A stretch of DNA of 64,000 bases from Methylotenera versatilis 79 (GCF_000384375.1 NZ_ARVX01000001.1:1426001-1490000); one strand, 5' to 3'. Positions 47,989 to 56,870 are shown, counted from the first letter of the stretch. Numbers and translations: made by a program. The notes: generated by a model not told the origin, from the sequence alone.

Positions 47989-48585
47989 TTAGAGTTTTGA
48001 TAACTCATCGTCGCCGTTGTAAGGTGTAGTGCGCGATTGCGTTGCTTCGCGTATCTCGCTAACTACTTTTTCATCCACTGCAGGTGATGTATTTCCCCAC
48101 TCGCCGCGAATATACGTTAATACGCCGGCAATTTCATCATCTTTAAGTTGGTCTTTAAAATGCGGCATTTGGCCAGCATATTCAACACCTTCCACATGCA
48201 ATTTGCCGCTAATGCCGTGCAGTAAAATGTGCGCCAATACTTCTGGCTTCCCTTTTACCCATTCTGAACCAGCCAGCGGTGGGAACACGCCTGGAACACC
48301 TTTCCCGTTCGCTTGATGGCAAGCTACGCATTTGGCTTGAAATATCGCGCCGCCATCAATGGCTTTTTTGGCTGCGGTACTGCCAGCGCATTCTAGCGCG
48401 GCAACTTCATGCGAACGGCTATCACCCGCTTCTGGCGCGTCTAGCATTACGGTGTCTTTAATATAAAAGCAACCCCAGCTAATTAGCGCGCCAATAGTCA
48501 TGGTAATAAACCAAGGCAATGGTTTGTTGTCTTCGTTAGGATCGAATTTTTCGCGCTTTTGCGCTTCGTTTAAGTTTTTACTCAT
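47989..48585 (-). CDS. Membrane-anchored monohaem cytochrome c of the cbb3 cluster (CcoP position)
   Basis: A 198-residue protein with one N-terminal membrane helix (PLPWFITMTIGALISWGCFY) and one c-type haem domain: CVACH (Cys86-His90), with GQMPHF as the likely Met ligand. It stands where ccoP normally is, but canonical CcoP has two haem-binding motifs and a FixP-type N-terminus. It presumably shuttles electrons to the CcoO haem. It begins 26 bases after ccoO. Confidence 0.87.
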   Translation of the reverse strand: MSKNLNEAQKREKFDPNEDNKPLPWFITMTIGALISWGCFYIKDTVMLDAPEAGDSRSHEVAALECAGSTAAKKAIDGGAIFQAKCVACHQANGKGVPGVFPPLAGSEWVKGKPEVLAHILLHGISGKLHVEGVEYAGQMPHFKDQLKDDEIAGVLTYIRGEWGNTSPAVDEKVVSEIREATQSRTTPYNGDDELSKL

Positions 48586-48611
48586 GGTAGTTTTCCTTTA
48601 ATCTGCGCCAT

Positions 48612-49250
48612 TTACTTAGTTGTTTCAGCGGGTTTTTCAGTTGTTAAACTTTCAGAGATGGATTTTTTGATTGGATAAGTCCTGTCCAGCGATTTCATGT
48701 ATTCAACAAGGTTTATCGCATCGGTGGTTGCCACAATCGTAATGCCCGGTTTTTTGAAGGCTGGCGGCAGGTTAACTACAACATCGCCTGGTTCAATTTG
48801 ACCTTTACGCTCTACAAATAAAAACGGAAACGCTGGCATGATAGAGCCTGGCACGTAAGCACGTGGCTGATACAAATGGCCTAAATGCCACTCTTGTGAA
48901 GGCTGACGCGCGCCAATATTCAACAGATCTGGCCCTGTGCGCATGGTGCCCAATAAATGCACTTTGTCATAGGCGTAATCGGCTGCGGTAGACGCTCTGC
49001 CCCAACCACGTTTTTCATCGGCGATAGCAAATTTCGGATCACGCGGTTGTTGCGAGTGGCAATAAACGCAGCCTAAACTCATATAAACTTCGCGACCTTT
49101 TGCTTGCACGTCTGTGTAAGGCTTCAATGCTGCAGGCGCTGGCACAGGTTTCATTTGGATATAAGGCAGAATCACTAGTGCAAGTGAAGATATCAATATA
49201 ATCACTAACGCACCAATGACTAGTTTTTTCTCATCAATATGGCCGGCCAT
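48612..49250 (-). CDS. ccoO: cbb3-type cytochrome c oxidase subunit II (CcoO)
   Basis: A 212-residue membrane-anchored monohaem subunit. It has one N-terminal helix (VIGALVIILISSLALVILPY) and the haem motif SLGCVYCHSQQPRDP (Cys61-His65), then GWGRASTAADYAYDKVHLLG and RTGPDLLNIG, all diagnostic of CcoO. It passes electrons to the CcoN haem b. It starts one base after the ccoN stop. Confidence 0.94.
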   Translation of the reverse strand: MAGHIDEKKLVIGALVIILISSLALVILPYIQMKPVPAPAALKPYTDVQAKGREVYMSLGCVYCHSQQPRDPKFAIADEKRGWGRASTAADYAYDKVHLLGTMRTGPDLLNIGARQPSQEWHLGHLYQPRAYVPGSIMPAFPFLFVERKGQIEPGDVVVNLPPAFKKPGITIVATTDAINLVEYMKSLDRTYPIKKSISESLTTEKPAETTK

Positions 49251-49251
49251 A

Positions 49252-50940
49252 CTAACCTCTCTTCAATTCTTTAGATGCAACTTTTGCATCTTTAATAAAC
49301 GGAATGTTCACTTTAGGAATCAATTGCACAGGCGCATCTTTTTTGCGGCCAAAACGCAAGCTGATCAGAATAAAGTGAACCATGAAAATTGCATGCCCTA
49401 ATACCATCAATCCACCACCAACTGATCTGGATTTCAAGTAGGGGATTGTCACTGCAACAGAATCCATAAATGGTTTAGTTGCATCGACCAATATTTCACC
49501 TTGTAGCCAGCCACCAATAGTTAAGCCAATAAAATAAATAGCAAAACCGATAGACACTAACCAAAAGTGCGCGCTGATCATCCAAGCATGTGGCCATTCC
49601 CAACCGACGATGCGCGGCATAATGAAGTAAATAGAGCCGAACATGACCATGGTGAAAAAGCCGTACATACCTAAATGCGCATGGGCGACTGTGTAATGGG
49701 TGAAATGTGTGATTAAGTTAACTGAGCGTAATGCTTCTAGCGAACCTTGCACAGACGCGGCTACATATAGCATAGAACCTAATACGATGAATCTAAGCGT
49801 AGGCGAATGCAGAACCGCTTTGAAATTACCGCCAACTGTCATGTGATGGTTTACCGCAACTGCGATAACCGGAATAATCATCATCATCGATTGAACAATC
49901 GATAGCGTCACCATCCAAGTGGGTAATGGGCCGCCAATCAAATGGTGACCGCCTACTTGCGAATAGAAAAACGCTAAACACCAAAAGCCCAGCAATGATA
50001 GGTTGTATGAATAGACTGGTCTGCCCAATACTTTAGGAATGAAGTAGTAAGCTGCGCCTAGTCCGATTGGTGTGAACCATAATCCCAACGCATTATGTCC
50101 ATACCACCAGTTCATCGCGGCGCCTTGCACGCCAAAATGTAAGCCTGGAATATTGGCAACAAAGAACAGAATAGGGAACCAGATAAGTGCTGCGCCAATG
50201 TACCAGACCGATACATAAAGATGATCGACATTGCGTTTAGCTAATGTTAAAAATAATGGTACGCCCATTAACGCGCCGCCGATGACGATAAATATGTCAA
50301 TCTGCCAAGGCATTTCTAACCATTCCATGCCATCTGTATAACCAAAACCAATCGCCGCCACGCCGCACATTAACGCGGTGTGCCAGATAAAAGCGCCTAC
50401 ATAAACAAATTTTGCGCCTCTTAATGGCGTTTTTAATAAACGCGGAATCAGCCATAAACTCACACCAATACCTGCCATTGAAGACCAGCCGTAAATCACG
50501 CTATTCAAATGGATGGTACGTAAGCGACCAAATGTCATCCAGGCACTATCGACCAGCCAATCGGGTTGATGCAGTTTAATGGAAGCGATAATCGCAGCGG
50601 CGGAGCCAATGATAAGCCAGCACATACCAGCCAGCAGGCAGACGAAAGCGGGAAGCGCAGAAGAGTCATCGGCGATTTGGCGATCAGCCAATTCTTTGGC
50701 AGACAGGCTTGCATCGGTTTCACCTGCTGCTTCTTGTAACTCGTTATCGGTTTGATTAGCGGCAGGATCTTCTACCAGACCAATTTCGTTTTTCTCAAAA
50801 ATAATGTGCGAACCGCTTTGTTTTGTATTAAAAAAACCATTCGACATTGACCAAATAAATACAAACAAACCGAGCACGGATACTGAAAATGCAAGTAGCA
50901 ATATCAGCGCGGTGTTATCTATTAGAGGAGCGGGATTCAT
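49252..50940 (-). CDS. ccoN: cbb3-type oxidase subunit I with N-terminal CcoS-like fusion
   Basis: A 562-residue catalytic subunit reducing O2 to water. From about residue 95 it has twelve membrane helices with haem and CuB ligands: RTIHLNSVIYGW (His144), NWWYGHNALGLW, GRPVYSYNLS, VGGHHLIGGPLP and THFTHYTVAHAHLGMYG. Compared with canonical CcoN (~475 residues) it has ~90 extra residues. Residues ~9-55 (helix LILLLAFSVSVLGLFVFIWS, then SMSNGFFNTKQSGSHIIFE) look like the assembly protein CcoS, joined by an acidic linker (~56-94). Some core segments (VQGSLEALRSVN) differ from standard CcoN, so it is a divergent type. First gene of the operon. Confidence 0.9.
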   Translation of the reverse strand: MNPAPLIDNTALILLLAFSVSVLGLFVFIWSMSNGFFNTKQSGSHIIFEKNEIGLVEDPAANQTDNELQEAAGETDASLSAKELADRQIADDSSALPAFVCLLAGMCWLIIGSAAAIIASIKLHQPDWLVDSAWMTFGRLRTIHLNSVIYGWSSMAGIGVSLWLIPRLLKTPLRGAKFVYVGAFIWHTALMCGVAAIGFGYTDGMEWLEMPWQIDIFIVIGGALMGVPLFLTLAKRNVDHLYVSVWYIGAALIWFPILFFVANIPGLHFGVQGAAMNWWYGHNALGLWFTPIGLGAAYYFIPKVLGRPVYSYNLSLLGFWCLAFFYSQVGGHHLIGGPLPTWMVTLSIVQSMMMIIPVIAVAVNHHMTVGGNFKAVLHSPTLRFIVLGSMLYVAASVQGSLEALRSVNLITHFTHYTVAHAHLGMYGFFTMVMFGSIYFIMPRIVGWEWPHAWMISAHFWLVSIGFAIYFIGLTIGGWLQGEILVDATKPFMDSVAVTIPYLKSRSVGGGLMVLGHAIFMVHFILISLRFGRKKDAPVQLIPKVNIPFIKDAKVASKELKRG

Positions 50941-51268
50941 TTTAAAATACCTTGATTAAAAAATATTAGAATAAAAATATCGTACTAAACGACGACTTTA
51001 TACGGCGATAAGCGAATCGAAAATTGTCATATGCATGTGAGCAGAACTGCGCTACAAAAATTAGCGGAATATTCGGATTAATGCGTGTATGACACCTAAT
51101 CTTAATTCGTGTATGACACTCGTCGCGTCTATTGCATTCAACATTTAAGTCAATAATTAAGCCGAAAAATGATTCGGTTAAAAATGTCACATTGAAAATC
51201 TAAGCCACGCAAAAATACGACTTAAATAAGGCAACAAAACTTAAATGATGAAACTTAAAGCGAGATAA
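50941..51268. promoter_or_regulatory. ccoN upstream region with 24-bp direct repeats
   Basis: A 328-base gap between ccoN and the second DUF2946 gene, which is transcribed towards it. The 12-mer CGTGTATGACAC occurs at 51084-51095 and again at 51108-51119, within longer ~20-bp repeats starting TTAAT, period 24 bases. Each 12-mer contains the dyad GTGT-ATG-ACAC. I saw no FNR/ANR site (TTGAT-N4-ATCAA), which would be usual for cbb3 genes. No coding sequence is apparent. Confidence 0.5.
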
Positions 51269-51712
51269 TTACAGTTGAATGTGCGGAGGACCGCGAGGGT
51301 TGTGCTGACTGACAGGAAGAGTTGTTACAGGGGAACGATAAAATGACTGGCTAGATTGTTTTGCTAGGTCATCAACAAAAAATGCATGATTAAAACGGAT
51401 TAAGTCTGCATAACTGTTTGCATGCTGATCGCAGTGATTACAGGAAGATTTGCCTTTAGAATTGTTACCGCTTGCATTGCTATCGAGCAGCTGCGCATTT
51501 AAATTTTGACTGGCATCTTTTGCCTGCGCAAAATTGATTGGAATGTAAGTAGTGCCATTTGCACCACATACTTTTACCATGCCCAAAGGCACTTGCTTGG
51601 CAATCATTGCATGCGAAACGTTTGGTGCGATGATGCCTAGAAAAATCGACACAATAGCGAAAAACGCAATTAAGCGCTGTTTCATGCTGTGCTGATGTTG
51701 ACCAAAGCTCAT
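51269..51712 (-). CDS. DUF2946 family exported protein (second copy)
   Basis: A 147-residue exported protein with a signal peptide (MKQRLIAFFAIVSIFLGIIA from the second Met, preceded by a His-rich start) and the DUF2946-type Cys/His motif SCNHCDQHANS. The tail is QHNPRGPPHI. It is the counterpart of the gene at 42797, and the two bracket the receptor-propeller-cbb3 region. It is transcribed towards ccoN with a 328-base gap. Copper or metal handling is inferred from motif and position. Confidence 0.8.
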   Translation of the reverse strand: MSFGQHQHSMKQRLIAFFAIVSIFLGIIAPNVSHAMIAKQVPLGMVKVCGANGTTYIPINFAQAKDASQNLNAQLLDSNASGNNSKGKSSCNHCDQHANSYADLIRFNHAFFVDDLAKQSSQSFYRSPVTTLPVSQHNPRGPPHIQL

Positions 51713-51860
51713 GAGACGCGATTGTATTCTTAAGTTTGAGTTGCATCAACAGCAGAAGCTAAATTAAATCGAAAACTAAAAAATCAAACAAAAACTAAAT
51801 GAAGTACAGATTGATAAATCTGCAAACACCTCCACTGTATAAGTAGAGCTCTATTTTAAA

Positions 51861-51888
51861 GTGTAAATTTCATCCGGTAAATTTACAC
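51861..51888. promoter_or_regulatory. Inverted repeat upstream of clpB
   Basis: A perfect 10-bp inverted repeat (GTGTAAATTT at 51861-51870, AAATTTACAC at 51879-51888) with an 8-base spacer, followed by CAGTTTTTT. It lies about 63 bases before clpB. It does not match the CIRCE element. It could be an operator or a leader terminator. Confidence 0.5.
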
Positions 51889-51951
51889 CAGTTTTTTACA
51901 TGGGTTTAATGACATGGTATTGATTACACTAGTTTTAAGAGGAATAAAACG

Positions 51952-54537
51952 ATGCGATTTGACAAGTTAACCACCAAATTTCAACAAGCTTTAAGCGATG
52001 CACAAAGCCTTGCAATCGGTGCGGATAATACAGCGATTGAACCGCAACATCTGTTGCTGGCTTTGCTGCAAGAAGATAATGGCGGCGCAGCTTCATTACT
52101 TTCGCGCGCGGGAGTTAACCTTGCGCCGTTAAAAACTGGCTTAAACGCGGCGATTGCCAATTTATCAAAATCTACTGCACAAAATGGCGAAATTGCGATT
52201 TCACGTGATTTGAATAATCTACTGAATGTGACCGACAAAATTGCACAAAAACGCGGCGATGCTTACATTGCTAGCGAGATGTTTTTGCTGGCGCTCGCTG
52301 AAGATAAAGGCGAAACAGGAAAATTACTCAAACAAAATGGTTTAACTAAAGCGGCATTAGAAGCCGCTGTTACCGCAGTGCGCGGTAATGAACAAGTAAA
52401 CGACCAAGAAGGTGAAAGTAACCGTGAATCACTCAAAAAATATACGGTAGATTTAACCGAGCGTGCCAGTTTGGGCAAATTAGATCCCGTGATCGGACGT
52501 GATGATGAGATCCGCCGTGTGATTCAAGTATTGATGCGCCGCACAAAAAATAATCCGGTATTGATTGGTGAGCCTGGTGTGGGTAAAACCGCGATTGTCG
52601 AAGGTTTGGCGCAGCGTATTGTGAATGGCGAAGTGCCCGAATCGCTTAAAGGTAAAAAGGTTTTGTCATTAGACATGGCGGCTTTGTTGGCGGGCGCAAA
52701 ATACCGTGGCGAGTTTGAAGAGCGTTTGAAATCGGTATTAAAAGAACTGTCGCAAGATGAAGGTCAAACCATCGTATTTATTGATGAAATTCATACCATG
52801 GTCGGCGCGGGTAAAGCCGAAGGTGCGATGGATGCGGGCAATATGCTGAAACCCGCATTGGCACGTGGCGAGTTGCATTGCGTTGGCGCGACCACTTTAG
52901 ATGAATATCGCAAATATATTGAAAAAGATGCGGCTTTGGAGCGGCGTTTTCAAAAAGTGTTGGTGGATGAACCGACCGTTGAAGCGACTATTGCTATTCT
53001 GCGTGGCTTACAAGAAAAATATGAGTTGCATCATGGCGTTGAGATTACTGACCCAGCGATTGTTGCGGCAGCTGAGTTAAGTCATCGTTACATTACAGAC
53101 CGATTTTTACCCGATAAAGCCATTGATTTGATTGATGAAGCGGCATCGCGTATCAAAATGGAAATCGATTCTAAGCCAGAAGTATTAGATAAATTAGAGC
53201 GTCGCGTGATTCAACTGAAGATTGAGCGTGAAGCGGTGCGCCGCGAAAAAGACGAAGGTAGTCGCAAACGTTTCGGCTTGATTGAAGAAGAGATTGAAAA
53301 TCTTGAAAAAGAATATGCCGATTTAGAAGAGATTTGGACATCTGAAAAAGCGCAGGTGCAAGGCACTAGCCATATTAAGGAAGCCATCGACAAAGTTAAA
53401 TTTGAGATGGAAGAGGCCACGCGTAAAGGCGAATGGCAAAAAGTGTCTGAGTTGCAATACGGTAAATTGCCTGCTTTGGAAGCACAGTTAAAAGAAGCTT
53501 CGCATTCTGAAGCAAATGCAGCGCCGACCAAAAATAGAATGCTGCGTACCGAAGTGGGTGCTGATGAGATTGCAGAAGTCGTCAGTCGAGCAACAGGAAT
53601 CCCTGTCAGCAAGATGTTAACTGGCGAACGTGAGAAGTTGCTGACGATGGAAACCAAGTTGCACGAACGTGTTGTTGGTCAAGATGAAGCGGTGCGCTTG
53701 GTTTCTGATGCGATTCGTCGTTCACGTTCAGGCTTAAGTGACCCAAACCGTCCTTATGGTAGCTTCTTATTTTTAGGCCCAACGGGGGTCGGTAAAACGG
53801 AACTCTGTAAAGCGTTAGCAGGCTTTTTGTTTGATTCTGAAGACCATTTGATTCGCATTGACATGAGTGAGTTTATGGAGAAGCACAGTGTCGCCCGTAT
53901 GATTGGTGCACCGCCAGGTTATGTCGGTTATGAAGAGGGCGGCACTTTAACAGAAGCGGTGCGTCGCAAACCATATTCAGTCATTCTGCTGGACGAAGTG
54001 GAAAAAGCGCATCCGGATGTGTTTAATGTGTTGTTACAAGTGCTGGATGATGGCAGGTTAACAGACGGCCAAGGTCGCACGGTAGACTTTAAGAATACGG
54101 TGATTATCATGACGTCTAATCTCGGCAGCCAGATGATTCAAAGCATGGCTGATCAAGACTATCAGTTAGTAAAGCTTGCGGTAATGGGCGAAGTTAAAAC
54201 GCATTTCAGACCAGAGTTCGTCAACCGTATCGATGAAGTGGTCGTTTTTCACAGCCTGGGTGAAGCACAGGTGAAATCTATTGCGCAAATTCAAATCCAG
54301 CTGCTGGCTAAACGTTTAGCGGCGATGGATATGACGCTGAATATGACTGATGCCGCGATTGCGGAAATCGCTAGCGCGGGCTTTGATGCGGTATACGGCG
54401 CGCGCCCACTTAAACGCGCGATTCAAAGCGAGATTGAAAATCCGTTGGCACGTGAGATTTTGGCGGGCAATTTTGTGGCGAAAGATACTATATTGGTTGA
54501 ATTTAAAGAGAGTAAGATGCTGTTTAGAAAGGGCTAA
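51952..54537 (+). CDS. clpB: ATP-dependent chaperone ClpB
   Basis: An 861-residue Hsp100 disaggregase. The N domain (1-~145), first AAA module (Walker [10 protein letters not shown]; Walker [15 protein letters not shown]), the coiled-coil middle domain (~400-520) and the second AAA module (Walker [24 protein letters not shown]) are all present. It works with DnaK to rescue aggregated proteins. A good ribosome-binding site (AGAGGAA) precedes the ATG. It is monocistronic; I saw no clear sigma-32 promoter. Confidence 0.97.
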   Translation: MRFDKLTTKFQQALSDAQSLAIGADNTAIEPQHLLLALLQEDNGGAASLLSRAGVNLAPLKTGLNAAIANLSKSTAQNGEIAISRDLNNLLNVTDKIAQKRGDAYIASEMFLLALAEDKGETGKLLKQNGLTKAALEAAVTAVRGNEQVNDQEGESNRESLKKYTVDLTERASLGKLDPVIGRDDEIRRVIQVLMRRTKNNPVLIGEPGVGKTAIVEGLAQRIVNGEVPESLKGKKVLSLDMAALLAGAKYRGEFEERLKSVLKELSQDEGQTIVFIDEIHTMVGAGKAEGAMDAGNMLKPALARGELHCVGATTLDEYRKYIEKDAALERRFQKVLVDEPTVEATIAILRGLQEKYELHHGVEITDPAIVAAAELSHRYITDRFLPDKAIDLIDEAASRIKMEIDSKPEVLDKLERRVIQLKIEREAVRREKDEGSRKRFGLIEEEIENLEKEYADLEEIWTSEKAQVQGTSHIKEAIDKVKFEMEEATRKGEWQKVSELQYGKLPALEAQLKEASHSEANAAPTKNRMLRTEVGADEIAEVVSRATGIPVSKMLTGEREKLLTMETKLHERVVGQDEAVRLVSDAIRRSRSGLSDPNRPYGSFLFLGPTGVGKTELCKALAGFLFDSEDHLIRIDMSEFMEKHSVARMIGAPPGYVGYEEGGTLTEAVRRKPYSVILLDEVEKAHPDVFNVLLQVLDDGRLTDGQGRTVDFKNTVIIMTSNLGSQMIQSMADQDYQLVKLAVMGEVKTHFRPEFVNRIDEVVVFHSLGEAQVKSIAQIQIQLLAKRLAAMDMTLNMTDAAIAEIASAGFDAVYGARPLKRAIQSEIENPLAREILAGNFVAKDTILVEFKESKMLFRKG

Positions 54538-54844
54538 TTTGCAAGTTAACACTGATGAAAACGCTATTGCTTGAAAGCTAGAACTTGAAAGTTAGTTCTT
54601 GAAAATAGTTAACCATTTTTTAAGCACAGTTTTTTAGTCGCTGTTTTGAATTTAGCGTGCGGTGTTAACGTGAGTGCGACTTATAGTACTGCTGAATCTA
54701 ACTTTAAGCTTTCAGCGATGTCCAATAAAAAATACAAGGTTTGATGCAATTGATACCTGCGACGTCTGACCGATTTAACGTGAAAAATTCGTACGATGCC
54801 AGCTTTATGCCGGTATCACCAGTTTTAATGAAAGCGAGTTCAAA
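54538..54844. repeat. Gap after clpB with three 14-bp tandem repeats
   Basis: A 307-base gap. CTTGAAA recurs at 54570, 54584 and 54598, an exact 14-base period, in units of the form nCTTGAAAGYTAGn. A weak hairpin (54795-54803 with 54809-54817, one mismatch) lies before the next gene. No coding sequence or clear terminator seen. Confidence 0.55.
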
Positions 54845-55384
54845 ATGAAAAATTTATTAGCATTAATGATTAGTTTGGTTTTAGTGTCTGGCTGCGCTAC
54901 CACTGGACAACAACAGGCTAAAATTGAAAGAATCACGCCAGAAGATTTGGCAAAAATATTGCCGCAACCTGTTGCAACAGTGAGTTTAGAGGAGATTGTA
55001 AAAGACTCTAAACTGAATAAAACGCCAGATGAAATTATCGCAAAAATCAAAGCGAGTAATTCGCGTTATGAGTTAACACCTGCGCAGACGTTAGATTTGA
55101 ACAAAAAAGGTGTGGATACCAAAGTGTTGGATTACATTCACGAAAGCAACGAATTAGCCAAACAAAATGCAATTGCAGATGAAATAAACAAACGTGCGAA
55201 AGAGCGTGCAGCGGCTGAAAAAATACTCAAACGTGAGCGTGATGCAGCCCAAAATCGCTACTATGATCCATTTTGGGGGCCAAGATTCGGCGGTTTTTAC
55301 GGTAACCCTTATGGCTATTATGGCAGAGGGTTTGGTAGCCGTTTTGGTTGGGGCGGCGGTTTTGGCTACCCATATTATTGGTAA
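54845..55384 (+). CDS. Lipoprotein with Gly/Tyr/Phe-rich C-terminus
   Basis: A 179-residue protein with a lipoprotein signal (LVLVSGC, Cys17). Residues ~30-100 contain two helical SHOCT-like or Sel-like segments (SLEEIVKDSKLNKTPDEIIA; ELTPAQTLDLNKKGVDTKVL), then a charged coiled region (~110-140), and a low-complexity tail rich in Gly, Tyr, Phe and Arg (from about 145). Similar proteins occur in other betaproteobacteria without assigned function. Monocistronic. Confidence 0.8.
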   Translation: MKNLLALMISLVLVSGCATTGQQQAKIERITPEDLAKILPQPVATVSLEEIVKDSKLNKTPDEIIAKIKASNSRYELTPAQTLDLNKKGVDTKVLDYIHESNELAKQNAIADEINKRAKERAAAEKILKRERDAAQNRYYDPFWGPRFGGFYGNPYGYYGRGFGSRFGWGGGFGYPYYW

Positions 55385-55454
55385 GTAGTCATTTTGCTTT
55401 GCAAGCCAATATATTAAGCGCTTGCAAAGCGTGTATTTTTTTGCGTAATTATAT

Positions 55455-55970
55455 TTATTTCATATTGTTTTTTATCATAGCTACAAGCTGTTCCGCACAA
55501 GTTGACCAGCCTTCGTGAAAGCCCATATCTTCATGTCTTTTACGGCTTTCTTGGTTCTGATGTAAGGCAATAGCGGTATATTTAGTGCCTTTTTCATGCG
55601 GTTCTAATAAAAGCATGGCAGTCATTAATAGTTCTGCGCACTCATGATCAGGTGATTTTTCCAACTGTTTAGCAGGACGAAAACCTGGTTCTAGTGCATT
55701 AGTCCAACTTAACCTTTGGTTTGGTATCACTTCTAAATAACAGCCATTATTGGGAAAACGCTGACCTTCTGGCGATTGCATTGTAGTGCTGAATTTTCCA
55801 CCAGGACGCAAGTCAATTTCACATTCGATGGTTTTCCAAGGTAAAGGGCAATACCATTGTTTAAGTTGTTCGGGTTGCGTCCATGCAGCCCACACTAATT
55901 CGCGTGGCACATCTATGATGCGTTCCAATACAAGGTCTAACTCAGGATTTATTTTAAACGATGCTGTCAT
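55455..55970 (-). CDS. SRPBCC / AHSA1-family protein
   Basis: A 171-residue protein of the Aha1/START-like SRPBCC fold ([20 protein letters not shown] at the start, [20 protein letters not shown] in the middle, [18 protein letters not shown] at the end). These bind hydrophobic ligands; role unknown. Its start overlaps the stop of the ArsR-type regulator gene by four bases, the common ArsR-SRPBCC pair, so it is likely controlled by that regulator. Confidence 0.9.
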   Translation of the reverse strand: MTASFKINPELDLVLERIIDVPRELVWAAWTQPEQLKQWYCPLPWKTIECEIDLRPGGKFSTTMQSPEGQRFPNNGCYLEVIPNQRLSWTNALEPGFRPAKQLEKSPDHECAELLMTAMLLLEPHEKGTKYTAIALHQNQESRKRHEDMGFHEGWSTCAEQLVAMIKNNMK

Positions 55971-56305
55971 TTCTCATTCTCCTTCAAGTTGAGTGATAAT
56001 AGGTAGCTATCTAACTGATCAAGCCGTTGTTCCCAAAATTGCTGATATTGCACTAAAAAAGTGGCAACTTCTTGCAACGGTTTTGCCTCAAGCTTGCAGG
56101 GTCTGGATTGTGCTTGGCGGCTTTGACTAATAAGACCTGCGCGCTGTAACACCTTTAAGTGCTTCGTTACTGCAGGCAGACTCATTTCAAATGGTGCGGC
56201 GAGTTCATTAACCGAAGTTTCACCTAGCGCTAAGCGCGCTAGAATAGCGCGGCGAGTAGGGTCTGCCAATGCGGAAAAGGTATTGCTAAGTTGGTCTGTT
56301 GTCAT
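55967..56305 (-). CDS. ArsR-family transcriptional regulator
   Basis: A 112-residue winged-helix repressor ([40 protein letters not shown]). It lacks the paired cysteines of metal-sensing ArsR proteins, fitting the non-metal subgroup that controls adjacent SRPBCC genes. Its promoter region holds two 16-bp tandem repeats with TAACTA cores, a possible autoregulatory site. It is divergent from the YjbQ gene. Confidence 0.92.
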   Translation of the reverse strand: MTTDQLSNTFSALADPTRRAILARLALGETSVNELAAPFEMSLPAVTKHLKVLQRAGLISQSRQAQSRPCKLEAKPLQEVATFLVQYQQFWEQRLDQLDSYLLSLNLKENEK

Positions 56306-56335
56306 AGTTAAACTGATGTATTTAGTTAGTATTAT

Positions 56336-56367
56336 AATTAACTAGTTGGTTAATTAACTAAAAGGTT
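56336..56367. repeat. Two tandem 16-bp repeats upstream of the ArsR gene
   Basis: Unit one at 56336-56351 (AATTAACTAGTTGGTT) and unit two at 56352-56367 (AATTAACTAAAAGGTT) share 13 of 16 bases. A further TAGTTA inverted copy lies at 56323-56328. The array sits 31 bases upstream of the regulator start and may be its operator. Confidence 0.55.
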
Positions 56368-56450
56368 AAATTAAAAAGTATACGTCGTCAACTATTTTTA
56401 AAAAGTAAACGAATAAGTTATGCTGATAAGGTTAAACAAAAGGTTTAAGC

Positions 56451-56870
56451 ATGCTGCAATTTACTCAAGAAATAAGTGTTAACACGCAAGGTCGCAATAT
56501 TTATGACATCACGCCGCAAGTATTGAGTTGGACTAAACAGCTCAACTTTAGCACTGGTTTGCTCACTTTATATATTCAACATACTTCGGCTAGTTTGATG
56601 ATTAACGAAAATTATGATTCGGATGTATTGGTGGATATGCAGGCATTTTTTAATCGCTTAGTGCCTGATGGCGATGATTTGTTTATTCATACAATTGAAG
56701 GTCCTGACGATATGCCAGCGCATGTGCGTAGCGCGCTAACACAAACCAGTATGTCAATTCCGATATCGGATGGCAAAGTGGCGTTAGGTCAATGGCAAGG
56801 CATATTTCTGTTTGAACATCGGCATGTGCCAGCCACAAGACGCGTTATTTTGCATGCTTTAGGTGATTAA
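56451..56870 (+). CDS. YjbQ family (UPF0047) protein
   Basis: A 139-residue protein of the YjbQ/UPF0047 family, with weak thiamine-phosphate synthase activity reported for relatives. Diagnostic segments are LLTLYIQHTSASLMINENYD, EGPDDMPAHVRSALTQTSM and GTWQGI-type GQWQGIFLFEHR. The His/Glu residues of the metal site are present. The next gene starts 34 bases later on the same strand. Confidence 0.93.
   Translation: MLQFTQEISVNTQGRNIYDITPQVLSWTKQLNFSTGLLTLYIQHTSASLMINENYDSDVLVDMQAFFNRLVPDGDDLFIHTIEGPDDMPAHVRSALTQTSMSIPISDGKVALGQWQGIFLFEHRHVPATRRVILHALGD

Noticed and set aside
50966-51190. 74-codon open frame upstream of ccoN as a possible ccoQ-like gene
   Set aside because: No membrane helix pattern or start signal; it includes the 24-bp DNA repeat, which argues for regulatory sequence.
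51713-51951. CIRCE element upstream of clpB
   Set aside because: The inverted repeat there has 10-bp GTGTAAATTT arms with an 8-base spacer, not the TTAGCACTC-N9-GAGTGCTAA pattern.
53211-53657. 148-codon open frame antisense to clpB
   Set aside because: Ser/Ile-rich composition typical of a reverse-complement shadow of the clpB coiled-coil region.
54570-54604. Heat-shock promoter built on CTTGAAA
   Set aside because: No CCCCAT-type -10 element at the proper distance, and the motif repeats as part of a tandem duplication downstream of clpB.
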